Shown in pieces: positions 56,309 to 64,000 of a stretch of DNA of 64,000 bases (within the stretch, counting starts at the first letter, position 1; every line of letters starts with the position of its first letter). Source of the DNA: an uncultured Paraglaciecola sp. (GTDB lineage Bacteria; Pseudomonadota; Gammaproteobacteria; Enterobacterales; Alteromonadaceae). The stretch covers positions 1 to 64,000 of the forward strand of contig CANMKA010000004.1 of the NCBI GenBank assembly GCA_947498355.1, written 5' to 3'. The notes under the pieces are model-generated. The model was not told the origin of the DNA and ran no database searches. It saw only the letters and a list, made by a program, of their open reading frames with translations. The position numbers and the translations under genes were made by a program.

Positions 56309-58543
56309 GTGGTTAATCATTTAAATCAAAACACTGGACTGGATAACCTCAAGAGTGACGACAGCACAATCGATTTAACCCAATATTGGCGAATTTTAAA
56401 ACGCCGCAAATGGAGTATTATTTTCGTCAGCGTGTTGTGTTTAATTTTAGGGGTATTTATTGCCATAAAATCGACACCCATCTATCAAGCGAGTGCTAAA
56501 ATTCAAGCCGACCCCATGCAGCCCAATGCCTCGGCCCAAGACCAATACATCATGAATTCTATGGTGTTTTTGTTTTACGAAACCCAGTACGAAATTATTC
56601 AATCCCGTAAAATTGCCGAGACGGTCGTCGACGAGTTAGGATTGGTTGAGCGGTACAAGCAAGAACAAGCTGAACTTAAAGCTTTAGGTGAAGAGCAAGG
56701 AGTAGGCGAATCCTTAAAGCTCTGGATTAAGTCGTTATTGCCACAGCCAGAGGGTGAAGATGGTCAACAAGCCCAAGCTATGACCGATGCCCAACTTAGA
56801 ATAATGTTAGCTACGGGTATTCAGGCCATATTAAGTGTAGAAGGTGGTACTCAGAGCCAAATTATTAATATTAGCTACCAGTCTGACGACCCTGAACAAG
56901 CAGCCGAAATTATCAATGCCGTAGCCGATGCCTATATAGAATTTGGCTTAGAGGCACGTTTAAGTACGTTAAAAGACACAGCTGAGTGGCTAACGGAGCA
57001 GCTAGAAGATTTACGCCTTACTTTAAAAAACTCTGAAGATAAATTATCTGCAGTGCGCACCCAGTCTGGCCTGATGGATACCGAGCAGCAAGCGCGTATT
57101 GTTAATACGCAATTGTCTAACTTAAATACCGAATTGTTAAGAGCGCAAACTCAGTTATCTCAAGCACAAGAGCTGTATTCTCAAGTGCAAAAGCTCGATC
57201 GGTCGAAGGGCGAATACTTATCCTTGGGGCCAGTCTTACAAAACCTAACAATACGGGATTTAGTCCGTGAACAATCCAATATTTCGCGCCAAGTGGACGA
57301 GCTGAGTGAGCGTTATGGTGAAAAGCACCCTAAAATGATATCGGCTCGCTCTGAATTGGCCGGTGCTACCGACAATTTAAACCGCGAAGTGGACAAAATT
57401 GTACAAAATGTCGAAAAGGAGTTCCGCTTAGCTCAAGTACAAGTTGAAAATATTCAAGAGCTCATGGCTCAAAATAAGGCCGAGTTACAGTCTTTTCAGG
57501 GCAGTACCTTTGAGATTACGCGCCTAGAGCGCGAAGTCGAAAATAACCGTAGGGTCTACGAATCGTTTTTAGGCCGTTTAATGGAAGCGGACGTATCGGG
57601 GGATTACGATGCCTCTAACGTGCGAATTATCGACCGAGCAACTGTGCCCCAATTCCCTGTTAAACCCAGAGTCGCCTTAATACTTGCTGCCTCTTTGATG
57701 TTTGGCGTATTCGCAGGGGTAGTCTTGGCCTTTGTCCGCGAAGCTCTAGGCAATGTATTTAGAACCCCAGACCAAATTGAAGAGCAACTGCACATCAGCT
57801 CTTTGGGGGTCACGCCTTTGGTTAAAAAGAATAAACAATCTGTGGAACCCGAGAAGCAATATATTGCGGATCAGCGTTCAACCTTTGCTGAGGCCATTAA
57901 CACTATTCGCACGGGTTTGTTGTTTAGTGACATAGACAACCCACCTAAAACGGTATTGATTACCTCTACGGTTGGCTCCGAGGGCAAAACCACCTTAGCC
58001 ATTAATTTGGCCGTGGCCTTTAGTCAGCTAGACAAAACCTTATTGATTGAACTTGATTTACGCAAACCAGCCATTAGCAAAGATTTAGGCTTAAAGAATG
58101 CAGTAGGCCTAAGCGACATATTGACGGGCGAAGTGAATATGAAAATCAAAGGCGACGAACTCACCAAAATAGACGGTGCGCCTAACTTACGGGTACTGAC
58201 ATGCGGCACTATCCCGCCCAACCCCATGGAGTTGTTATCGTCTAAGCGTTTTGCCAACTTATTAGCGTCATTAAAAGAGCAATTTAGCCATATTGTTATC
58301 GATAGTCCACCTACGCTGCCTGTGAGTGATGCATGCGTATTATCTAAACTGTCAGATGCCACTATAGTCGCGGTTAAGGCTGAAGCAACCAAGATTAACA
58401 TGGCAAAAGAAACCGTAACCCGCCTACGCAAAGTCAACGCCAATATCACAGGCGTAGTACTAACCCAAGCCTCACCACAAAAAATGAGTTACTACGGCGA
58501 ACACTACTACCAAGAAGGGTATTACGGAGTCGATAAAAGCTAA
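56309..58543 (+). CDS. Wzc-type polysaccharide co-polymerase and tyrosine autokinase
   Basis: 744 residues starting with GTG 56309. The N-terminal Wzz domain begins IDLTQYWRILKRRKWSIIFVSVLCLILGVFI (first membrane segment); a long coiled coil spans about residues 220-400, and a second membrane segment is at VALILAASLMFGVFAGVVLAFV. The BY-kinase domain has Walker A STVGSEGKTTLAINLA, Walker A' LLIELDLRKPAI and Walker B HIVIDSPPTLP. It ends in a Tyr cluster, YYGEHYYQEGYYG, the autophosphorylation sites. It sets chain length, and its phosphorylation is reversed by the PHP phosphatase at 59792. An element B repeat begins at its stop codon. Confidence 0.95.
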   Translation: MVNHLNQNTGLDNLKSDDSTIDLTQYWRILKRRKWSIIFVSVLCLILGVFIAIKSTPIYQASAKIQADPMQPNASAQDQYIMNSMVFLFYETQYEIIQSRKIAETVVDELGLVERYKQEQAELKALGEEQGVGESLKLWIKSLLPQPEGEDGQQAQAMTDAQLRIMLATGIQAILSVEGGTQSQIINISYQSDDPEQAAEIINAVADAYIEFGLEARLSTLKDTAEWLTEQLEDLRLTLKNSEDKLSAVRTQSGLMDTEQQARIVNTQLSNLNTELLRAQTQLSQAQELYSQVQKLDRSKGEYLSLGPVLQNLTIRDLVREQSNISRQVDELSERYGEKHPKMISARSELAGATDNLNREVDKIVQNVEKEFRLAQVQVENIQELMAQNKAELQSFQGSTFEITRLEREVENNRRVYESFLGRLMEADVSGDYDASNVRIIDRATVPQFPVKPRVALILAASLMFGVFAGVVLAFVREALGNVFRTPDQIEEQLHISSLGVTPLVKKNKQSVEPEKQYIADQRSTFAEAINTIRTGLLFSDIDNPPKTVLITSTVGSEGKTTLAINLAVAFSQLDKTLLIELDLRKPAISKDLGLKNAVGLSDILTGEVNMKIKGDELTKIDGAPNLRVLTCGTIPPNPMELLSSKRFANLLASLKEQFSHIVIDSPPTLPVSDACVLSKLSDATIVAVKAEATKINMAKETVTRLRKVNANITGVVLTQASPQKMSYYGEHYYQEGYYGVDKS

Positions 58544-58698
58544 AGACTTTTAACCACAGAGTGCACAGAGAACACAGAGGAAAAGAAACAACAACAACCC
58601 TTTGTCGTCATTCCAGAGGGCTTTTGATCTGGAATCCATAGGCCTTTAATAGCTAAAGACTTTGAACCACAGAGTGCACAGAGAACACAGAGGAAAGG
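58541..58698. repeat. Inverted-orientation B-A-B repeat cluster behind wzc
   Basis: Element B in reverse orientation (AACCACAGAG-TGCACAGAG-AACACAGAGG) lies at 58541-58584 and again at 58655-58698. Element A in reverse (CGTCATTCCAGAGGGCTTTT and on to GGAATCC) is between them at 58606-58637. The first B starts at the wzc stop codon TAA, so the element provides that stop or inserted precisely there. Confidence 0.88.
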
Positions 58699-58719
58699 CT
58701 ATTTAAGAATAGCCTTTTT
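58696..58719 (+). terminator. Terminator of the wzc operon
   Basis: AGGCTATT pairs with AATAGCCT around TAAG and is followed by four more T. It lies between the second B repeat and the convergent GxxExxY gene, and is absent from the second copy of this unit. Confidence 0.8.
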
Positions 58720-58731
58720 CATTTGCGAGAA

Positions 58732-59103
58732 TTAAAGGCTAAGTCTCTTGATGCCCTTTATCAGAGTTGGCATGTTGAAGTTGATAATTAGGCCAGTTTT
58801 AATGCCGCTGAGCTTCATATACGTCAGCGTTTGAGCCACGTGTATAGGCAATATGCTTTCTGTTACCTTTAGTTCAATGATGAGCTGCTCAGAAACAAGT
58901 ATATCAACCCGATAGCCATTGTTAATTAGATTGCCTTTATATGCGATCGGCAAGGTGACTTGGTTGGATGCGGGAATATCCAGCTTGAGTAATTCGTACA
59001 TTAAACACGCTTCATAACTCGACTCGAGCAAACCGGGGCCAAGGGCTTTATGAACTTCGATTGCACATCCTATAACTTGTTCTGTCAAATTGTTACTAGG
59101 CAT
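58732..59103 (-). CDS. GxxExxY family protein (PD-(D/E)XK nuclease-like)
   Basis: From ATG 59103, after the strong RBS AAGGGAGA, the product has 123 residues; the frame extends to 59166. It contains VIGCAIEVHKALGPGLLESSYEACLMYEL (the G-x-x-E-x-x-Y motif in GLLESSY), then YRVDILVSEQLIIELKV, whose D...E-x-K is the PD-(D/E)XK-type catalytic pattern, and ALGPG. The family is widespread, often in repeat-rich spots, and no activity has been established to my knowledge. It sits convergent to wzc within B repeats and is followed by a damaged second copy. Confidence 0.85.
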   Translation of the reverse strand: MPSNNLTEQVIGCAIEVHKALGPGLLESSYEACLMYELLKLDIPASNQVTLPIAYKGNLINNGYRVDILVSEQLIIELKVTESILPIHVAQTLTYMKLSGIKTGLIINFNMPTLIKGIKRLSL

Positions 59104-59326
59104 GTTTTCTCCCTTTTGCTTTGAGCGTAACAGGGATTGCCATCTTTGCCAGCTGGGTAGCTGCAACGCTCTTATAACGTGCAGTTATTTAGTTGAGTAA
59201 TACTGCTTTTAGTGTCTAGGGTTAGGCATGTTTTTTGTGTGATGTTCATTCGTTTTTCTCTGTGTCCTTTGTGCCCTCTGTGGTAGATTACTCTCTTAAT
59301 ATTAAAGAAGAAAAGCAGGCCCTTTG

Positions 59327-59419
59327 TCGTCATTCCAGAGGGCTTTTGGTCTGGAATCCAATCGCCTTTAAAAGCAAAGACTTTGCACCACAGAGCGCAC
59401 AGAAAACACAGAGGAAAGG
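59327..59419. repeat. Second inverted A and B repeat pair
   Basis: Reversed element A at 59327-59359 and reversed element B at 59376-59419 stand between the two copies of the GxxExxY unit. They repeat the arrangement A then B seen at 58606-58698. Confidence 0.85.
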
Positions 59420-59670
59420 CTAAGTCTCTTGATGCCCTTTATCAGAGTTGGCATGTTGAAGTTGATAATTAGGCCAGTTTTAATACCGCTGAGCTTCATA
59501 TACTTCAGCGTTTGAGCTACGTGTATGGGAAATATGCTTTCTGTTACCTTTAGTTCAATGATGAGCTGCTCAGAGACAAGTATATCAACCCGATAGCCAT
59601 TGTTAATTAGATTGCCTTTATATGCGATCGGCAAGGTGACTTGATTGGATGCGGGAATATCCAGCTTGAG
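59417..59670 (-). pseudogene. Truncated second copy of the GxxExxY gene
   Basis: 59417-59670 matches 58736-58989 at an offset of 681 bases with few substitutions. After that, 208 bases present in the first copy (58990 to about 59200) are missing, removing the start codon and the GxxExxY motif. In copy 1 the deletion limits are both TTGAGTAAT (58985-58993 and 59193-59201), so it arose by recombination or slippage between 9-bp repeats. The stop codon is also lost and the frame runs into element B. Non-functional. Confidence 0.85.
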
Positions 59671-59673
59671 TTA

Positions 59674-59791
59674 TACTGCTTTTAGTGTCTAGGGTTAGGC
59701 ATATTTTTTGTGTGATGTTCATTCGTTTTTCTCTGTGTCCTTTGTGCCCTCTGTGGTAGATTACTCTCTTAATATTAAAGAAGAAAAAGCG
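59674..59791 (+). repeat. Duplicated leader sequence in front of the phosphatase gene
   Basis: This stretch repeats 59201-59316 (offset 473) almost exactly, including a forward B element (59726-59759) and TTACTCTCTTAATATTAAAGA. It forms the immediate upstream region of the phosphatase gene, so the duplication copied that leader, or the element's right end supplies it. Confidence 0.85.
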
Positions 59792-60511
59792 ATGATCGAT
59801 ATTCATAGTCATATTTTACCTGGGGTTGATGATGGGGCGCGGACCTTAGACGAGGCCCTTGATATGCTGCGCATGGCCGTTGATACAGGGGTGACTATCC
59901 AAGTATTGACTCCTCATATTCACTTTGGGCGCTTTGATAATCAAAAAGCCGATTTAGAGCAGCGCTTTGCTATTTTTCAAGAACAAGTTGACCAAGCCAA
60001 TATAAAAATTGGCCTGCAATTAGGTAGTGAAGTGCGTATTAGCAGCGAGATTATGCAGCTGGTGGCACAAGATGCTATACCTACACTCGGCGTATACCAA
60101 GGTAAGAAAACCTTTTTACTCGAATTTCCCCGTATTGAAGTGCCCGTTGGCTATGAAAACTTGGTCAAGTGGCTTATTGCAAAAAATTACTTACCCATAA
60201 TTGTTCACCCAGAGCGTAATCAAACCTTTGTGCGTAAACCGCAAAAACTGCAAGTGCTAACCGATATGGGCTGCCCTCTGCAAATCACTGCTAGCAGCTT
60301 AATTGGTCAGTTTGGAGACGAAGCTCAGCAGAATGCTGAACTCCTGTTAACAGAGGGCAGGGTAAGCGCAATTGCCTCTGATTGTCATAATTTAAAAGGT
60401 CGCAAGCCTAATTTGGATGAGGGAGTTAGTGCAGCCAAATTAATTTTAGATGACCCACGAGTAATGCAGTGCGTCAATCAAGTACCTACTCAATTAACGA
60501 CGTTAAACTGA
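59792..60511 (+). CDS. PHP-type tyrosine-protein phosphatase (CpsB/YwqE family)
   Basis: From ATG 59792 the product has 239 residues. MIDIHSHILPGVDDGARTLDEAL is the first PHP metal motif (HxH and Asp); TPHIHFG, GSEVRIS, IVHPERNQTF and IASDCHNLKGRKPN supply further His, Glu and Asp ligands of the trinuclear Mn site. It removes phosphate from Tyr of the Wzc-type kinase encoded 1.2 kb upstream, so the two set the phosphorylation cycle of polymer export. An upstream extension in frame to 59708 comes from the repeat and is not part of the gene. Confidence 0.93.
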   Translation: MIDIHSHILPGVDDGARTLDEALDMLRMAVDTGVTIQVLTPHIHFGRFDNQKADLEQRFAIFQEQVDQANIKIGLQLGSEVRISSEIMQLVAQDAIPTLGVYQGKKTFLLEFPRIEVPVGYENLVKWLIAKNYLPIIVHPERNQTFVRKPQKLQVLTDMGCPLQITASSLIGQFGDEAQQNAELLLTEGRVSAIASDCHNLKGRKPNLDEGVSAAKLILDDPRVMQCVNQVPTQLTTLN

Positions 60512-60520
60512 TAGTTTTAC

Positions 60521-61552
60521 ATGCGGAAAAGTATTCAAGCTAGGTTAGATGTATTTCGCTATGTATCAACTAATAAAGAGGAAGTTTGGGACCAATCAGC
60601 AGTCAGCCAAATAGAATCCACTTTTTTACAAGATAAGAGTTTGAGCCGTTTAAGCGCCCTAATATTAAATCGAGCTAAAAAACGTAATCATTTTGATTGG
60701 TTTAGCCCACATGCTCAAAAACTGCTGGTTAGCAGTGCCACTCATAATATTGTTGACGTCGCGGCAAAACAGAAATTGATAAAAGACTTAGGTCAGTTAC
60801 TTAGTAAAGCGGGTATACCTGTTATTTTACTTAAAGGAATGGCTTTTAATCATAGTCTGTATAGCGAAGCTGCGCCGAGAGGGGTATCGGATATAGATAT
60901 TTTGGTTCACCCTAGAGATATAGCGCATTTTGAGCGAGTGTTTCTGTCTTTAGCATCAAAAGTTGAAGTCGAAAAAAAGTATGCGTTTGATGATTTATAT
61001 GAAGAGACTTGGCGTTCTAAAAACCAGCAGCACTTAATTGATGTACATACATACTTAACCAACCCCTACTTATTTGATATCCCCTATGATGGTCTCTGGG
61101 AGCGCAGCATACCTCATCCAGCATATTCCAACCCCAAATTAAGAGTACTAGGCACAGAAGATACCATATGCCACCTCGTCACCCACATGCTCAATGATTT
61201 AGACTTTTACCATTACAACTTGCTGGACATTGCACTACTGTCCAAACTTTCGAAAATAGACCATAAGTCTATCAGTACCAATGCATGCAAGTGGGGCATC
61301 GCTAACCTTTGTCAGGTGATGTTTGAATTGATGAATCAGACATTTCGCGGCGAAAAAGAACTAAAAGGTGAAAAGAAAAGGCGCTTAGTCAGGTATAAGA
61401 TCTCATTGTTCTTGATACAAAACCTTCTGCCAATCCCATGCAGAGATAAAAGCTTATTACATCGTTTCAAGCAGATGTGTTGTCACTTATTTATAGTAGA
61501 TAATGGTATGAAATTCACTGCTGCGTTATTTCAGTATTTTAAAAGCAAATAG
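60521..61552 (+). CDS. Nucleotidyltransferase-fold protein of a polysaccharide locus
   Basis: 343 residues, soluble. The region IPVILLKGMAFNHSLYSEAAPRGVSDIDILVHPRDIAHFERVF matches the uncharacterised nucleotidyltransferase family (NTP_transf_5), with Gly-x-Ser-Asp-x-Asp metal motif in RGVSDIDIL. Later LGTEDTICHLVTHMLND is also typical. Such genes occur often in polysaccharide clusters. It starts 9 bases after the phosphatase gene and ends convergent with the glycosyltransferase gene. Substrate unknown. Confidence 0.8.
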   Translation: MRKSIQARLDVFRYVSTNKEEVWDQSAVSQIESTFLQDKSLSRLSALILNRAKKRNHFDWFSPHAQKLLVSSATHNIVDVAAKQKLIKDLGQLLSKAGIPVILLKGMAFNHSLYSEAAPRGVSDIDILVHPRDIAHFERVFLSLASKVEVEKKYAFDDLYEETWRSKNQQHLIDVHTYLTNPYLFDIPYDGLWERSIPHPAYSNPKLRVLGTEDTICHLVTHMLNDLDFYHYNLLDIALLSKLSKIDHKSISTNACKWGIANLCQVMFELMNQTFRGEKELKGEKKRRLVRYKISLFLIQNLLPIPCRDKSLLHRFKQMCCHLFIVDNGMKFTAALFQYFKSK

Positions 61553-61569
61553 ACACACTGGAAAACTAA

Positions 61570-62325
61570 CTAAGTGGCCTTTTTTCGCTCTTTCCAAAGT
61601 AAATAAAAAATTTGTGGGCAATTAATAAAGTACCGCCTGAATCGTTTAACCGGTGATTGGAGAAAACGGAAAAACCACTCCATCCTAATATTCTGGATCC
61701 AGATAGGTGCGCGCTTTTCTTTACCGGTTAAATAATCGATGGATGCTCCAACGCATAAAATCACCCCCTTAGATAAAAGTGGTTTTAGTTTATGAGCCAG
61801 CATCTCCTGTTGCGGACTTCCAACCGCTAAAAAAATAAAATCAGCGTTCGATTCGACGACAAAGTTGCATACCTTGTTAATTTCATCGTCTTGTTCATAA
61901 AACTTCATTGGTGGGTTGATATGATTGATAGTTGCCACTGGATATTCAAGTCTTTGAAGGTTTGTAACTTGTTGAGGTTCACAACCTACAATCGTAATAG
62001 TTTTTTCTAGTATTTTTTTATGTCTAATTAAATTTCGGGTTAGATCACTTCCAGTAACAGTGGCTAAATCTTTATTTAGAAATAGCTTAACCATAGTGCT
62101 GAGTACCTTACTGTCATTTATGCATATATCTGCACGACTGTAGTAATCTCTGATATAGGTGGATTTAGATGCTCGTACAACATGATCGATGTTTGGAGTG
62201 ACGAGTATGCGTACTTCGGAGTGCTCTAAAACGTTATTGATGAGCTCTGGTAACGATATTAACTCATAGTCAAATTCGAAGAGCTTAAATTTAGCACGTC
62301 CACCGACATGATAAATGCTAGGCAT
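61570..62325 (-). CDS. WecG/TagA/CpsF family glycosyltransferase
   Basis: From ATG 62325 the product has 251 residues. Typical segments are ICINDSKVLSTMVKLFL, TVTGSDLTRNLI, the YEQDDEINKVCNFVVESNADFIFLAVGSPQQEMLAHKL block, and VGASIDYLTGKEKRAPIWIQNIRMEWFFRFLQSPVKRFRRY. Family members transfer ManNAcA, ManNAc or glucose to lipid-linked intermediates at the membrane. The ATG overlaps the flippase stop (TAATG), so translation is coupled. Confidence 0.92.
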   Translation of the reverse strand: MPSIYHVGGRAKFKLFEFDYELISLPELINNVLEHSEVRILVTPNIDHVVRASKSTYIRDYYSRADICINDSKVLSTMVKLFLNKDLATVTGSDLTRNLIRHKKILEKTITIVGCEPQQVTNLQRLEYPVATINHINPPMKFYEQDDEINKVCNFVVESNADFIFLAVGSPQQEMLAHKLKPLLSKGVILCVGASIDYLTGKEKRAPIWIQNIRMEWFFRFLQSPVKRFRRYFINCPQIFYLLWKERKKAT

Positions 62326-63629
62326 TACCAAAACCTTAAGGTATTAAAGCCAAGTCTTTTTTTCACCCAAAATACGGCAATTAAATTTTGTGATGCTACG
62401 GCGACTGAAGTAGCTATTGCTGCACCTAATGCACCTAGTATTGGAGTTAGGACTAGACAAAGAGTAATCACTAATACACCAGAAAACAAAGTGGTGTTGC
62501 GCAAATCTTTTTCGTGACCTGACATTGATAGTAAGTAACCGACTGAACCAGTTACTACATTGATAAATTGACCTATTGCTAAAATCTGCAAATAGACAGC
62601 CCCATCGTCGAACCCTTCACCAAATATACTCATTATAAAGTGGGGGAAAAGTAGCATAATTATTACTATGGGTAGAGATACGATTGTCATTATTTTTACT
62701 GAAAAAAGCGCTAGGTTTTTAAGCTCTTCCATCTTATTTGCTTTATACATGGCGGCGAACCTCGGAGCTACCACCATATTGATGGCGATGAGAACGAAGC
62801 TTGTAAGCATAGCTACACGTTGAGCAATTGCTAACTGAGCGACAATAGCGCCCTCTTCCCAAATACCAGCAATAATTTGCCCGCCCCACAGGACTAGTTG
62901 ACTCATTGTTACGACTAGCCATAAAGGAAGGCAGCTTTGTAATAAAGTTGCCCATTCAATCACACCAGTACCTTTATCAGAGGATTTTTTCAGTAAAATT
63001 AGGGCAATAATTAAAGTTACAACACTTACTAAAGAAAATGCTATGGCAGTAGATTTGGCGTCTGCTAGCGAAAAAGTAAATAAACACATAACAAGTAGTA
63101 AATTGCTTGCAATGTTCAGAATGAACACTGAGGATATAACTCGTTTCATTCCTTGCAAAATCATCGCGATAAGGGAGGAAAATGTTATTGCAACTATTGC
63201 TGGCGCGACAAATTGCAATACTGGACCTAGCTTAGGTTTGTTAAATAAATTAACCGCAATAAAGTCTGAACATAAAAATAAGACACTAGTAACTGTCAGG
63301 CTACAAACTAAGCTTAGTATTGTGCACTTTTTTATCAGTGAATTAAGTATAGACCCCTCTAGCTCGCCTTGATTAGCTCCTATAAACCTCAGAACAGTGT
63401 TATCTAAGCCTACCTTACTCACTGCTGCAACTAATGTAACTATGCTAAAAGCCAAGAAATAATATCCAGACTCTTCAATCCCGAGCTTTTTTGCCAAAAA
63501 ATAACTGACAATAAAGCCCGCAAAGGCAGCTAGAATTCTGACAAAAAAGCTAATCGCAGATGCAACAATAACCTCTTTGTTTTCTTTAAGTTGATGCGTA
63601 GTTCTGCTGAAAGTTAATAAAGGATTAAT
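62325..63629 (-). CDS. Wzx-type oligosaccharide flippase, probable ATT start
   Basis: An integral membrane protein of the polysaccharide synthesis/MATE-like fold, with about 12 hydrophobic segments; it moves lipid-linked repeat units across the inner membrane. The first in-frame TTG (63497) falls inside the first membrane segment (SAISFFVRILAAFAGFIVSYFLAKKLG), which is coded upstream of it. Reading back to the in-frame TAG near 63690, no ATG, GTG or TTG occurs. ATT 63629-63627 overlaps the stop of the upstream gene (ATTAA), has GAAGAG 10 bases before it and would give 434 residues, a normal Wzx length. A small indel is the alternative. Confidence 0.75.
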   Translation of the reverse strand: MNPLLTFSRTTHQLKENKEVIVASAISFFVRILAAFAGFIVSYFLAKKLGIEESGYYFLAFSIVTLVAAVSKVGLDNTVLRFIGANQGELEGSILNSLIKKCTILSLVCSLTVTSVLFLCSDFIAVNLFNKPKLGPVLQFVAPAIVAITFSSLIAMILQGMKRVISSVFILNIASNLLLVMCLFTFSLADAKSTAIAFSLVSVVTLIIALILLKKSSDKGTGVIEWATLLQSCLPLWLVVTMSQLVLWGGQIIAGIWEEGAIVAQLAIAQRVAMLTSFVLIAINMVVAPRFAAMYKANKMEELKNLALFSVKIMTIVSLPIVIIMLLFPHFIMSIFGEGFDDGAVYLQILAIGQFINVVTGSVGYLLSMSGHEKDLRNTTLFSGVLVITLCLVLTPILGALGAAIATSVAVASQNLIAVFWVKKRLGFNTLRFW

Positions 63630-64000
63630 AGTCGTACCACTCTTCGAATAGTGACTCGTACTCTGCTAAAATCTTTTCCCACGTAAAATCACTTTTAAAA
63701 CGACTATCGATATTTTCTTGTAACTTTGTTTGTAGGTCCTTGTTTGAAAATATTTTAGTAAAGCAAGAGGCGATGGTCTCACTAGACGTAAAATATAAAG
63801 CGCCGCTATTTGCTACCCAGCGATTAAATTTATTGTCATGAGCAATGACTGCGTTATTTGCGCCCATTGCTTCAACAAGTGATGGGTTAGTGCCTCCAAC
63901 TTGGTGACCATGAACATAAGCACATGAATGGTAGCGTAAGCTGCCTACTAGGTGATTGTCGTAAATAGCGCCCAAAAATAAAACATCATCAGACGCAGCT
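63625..64000 (-). CDS. C-terminal part of a GT4-type glycosyltransferase (cut by window end)
   Basis: The minus frame is open from the right edge to TAA 63627-63625, giving 124 residues. SCAYVHGHQVGGTNPSLVEAMGANNAVIAHDN contains the GT-B nucleotide-sugar motif (GGTNPSLVEAMG, Glu-x7-Glu-like) found in rhamnosyltransferases with a DUF1972 domain. With rmlBACD nearby, rhamnose transfer is possible but not shown. The start lies beyond position 64000. Confidence 0.85.
   Translation of the reverse strand, partial: AASDDVLFLGAIYDNHLVGSLRYHSCAYVHGHQVGGTNPSLVEAMGANNAVIAHDNKFNRWVANSGALYFTSSETIASCFTKIFSNKDLQTKLQENIDSRFKSDFTWEKILAEYESLFEEWYDY

Larger units (their letters stand above)
58661..59286. mobile_element. 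Candidate small element: GxxExxY gene between inverted B repeats
   Basis: The GxxExxY gene (58732-59103) is bracketed by a reversed B copy on the left (58655-58698) and a forward B copy on the right (59253-59286: CTCTGTG-TCCTTTGTG-CCCTCTGTGGT). These form inverted repeats of about 30 bases. No transposase is present. A second, deleted copy follows at once (59376-59759) with the same ends. The mobile nature is inferred from this structure only. Confidence 0.45.

Noticed and set aside
59235..59423. 62-codon frame ending in the repeats, and the upstream extension of the phosphatase frame from 59708
   Set aside because: Both are translations of the duplicated leader and element B; the phosphatase family start is the ATG at 59792.

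Overview
The window reads as a chromosomal segment of a marine gammaproteobacterium of the Alteromonadales, most like the Glaciecola/Paraglaciecola/Alteromonas group. The reasons are the rpsU-yqeY-dnaG-rpoD block, tsaD and plsY beside folB-folK-uppP, the 6S RNA-ygfB-pepP-ubi block, a TonB receptor/sulfatase/GH88 style of polysaccharide metabolism, and moderate-to-low GC. The genus is inferred from gene order and protein style, not from a marker-gene comparison.

Layout. 1-7 kb is accessory: a secreted beta-helix protein, an isolated AAA ATPase behind a perfect palindrome, a lipoprotein sulfatase fused to a YHYH domain, and a solitary adenine/cytosine-N4 methylase. 6.7-9.5 kb holds a LysR regulator divergent from a GST / NTF2-like / tautomerase / cupin group. 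9.5-12.4 kb has an HPt-HD-GYP protein, plsC and rraB. 12.6-20.8 kb is a same-strand run: TonB-dependent receptor, two secreted phosphatases, a secreted esterase, a DapF paralogue with both catalytic cysteines changed to serine, and a GH88 lipoprotein. 20.9-25.7 kb has ribose/nucleoside salvage genes (rpiA, nucleoside hydrolase, ribokinase) with a chemoreceptor and 5-formyl-THF cyclo-ligase. A 6S RNA gene (minus strand, about 26199-26379) precedes ygfB-pepP-ubiI. 30-41 kb is mostly housekeeping: ybaK, a TSUP transporter, rpoD-dnaG-yqeY-rpsU, tsaD, plsY, folB-folK-uppP-HIT. 41-48.5 kb has a transposase remnant, a DUF3718-like protein, an HDOD protein, rdgC, an orphan histidine kinase and phoB-phoR with a Pho box.

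48.6-64 kb is an exopolysaccharide locus. rmlBACD (dTDP-L-rhamnose) runs leftward and is split twice by repeat arrays. The divergent rightward operon encodes a small membrane protein, an outer-membrane beta-barrel, a short Wza-type export protein, a Wzc-type BY-kinase, a PHP-type tyrosine phosphatase and a nucleotidyltransferase-like protein. A leftward group at the window edge carries a WecG/TagA glycosyltransferase, a Wzx flippase and a partial glycosyltransferase.

The most unusual feature is a repeat system spread through this locus. It has two short elements: a palindrome (A, stem ATTCCAGA/TCTGGAAT) and a CTCTGTG-periodic element (B). They alternate between rmlB and rmlA, between rmlA and rmlC, and again behind wzc. 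Behind wzc two inverted B copies flank a GxxExxY (PD-(D/E)XK-like) gene, followed by a second copy with a clean 208-bp deletion between 9-bp direct repeats. This looks like a small nuclease-encoding element with B as its ends. Other notable points are a degenerate-Nudix lipoprotein, a flippase whose only plausible start is ATT, and the displacement of 6S RNA from its usual neighbours.
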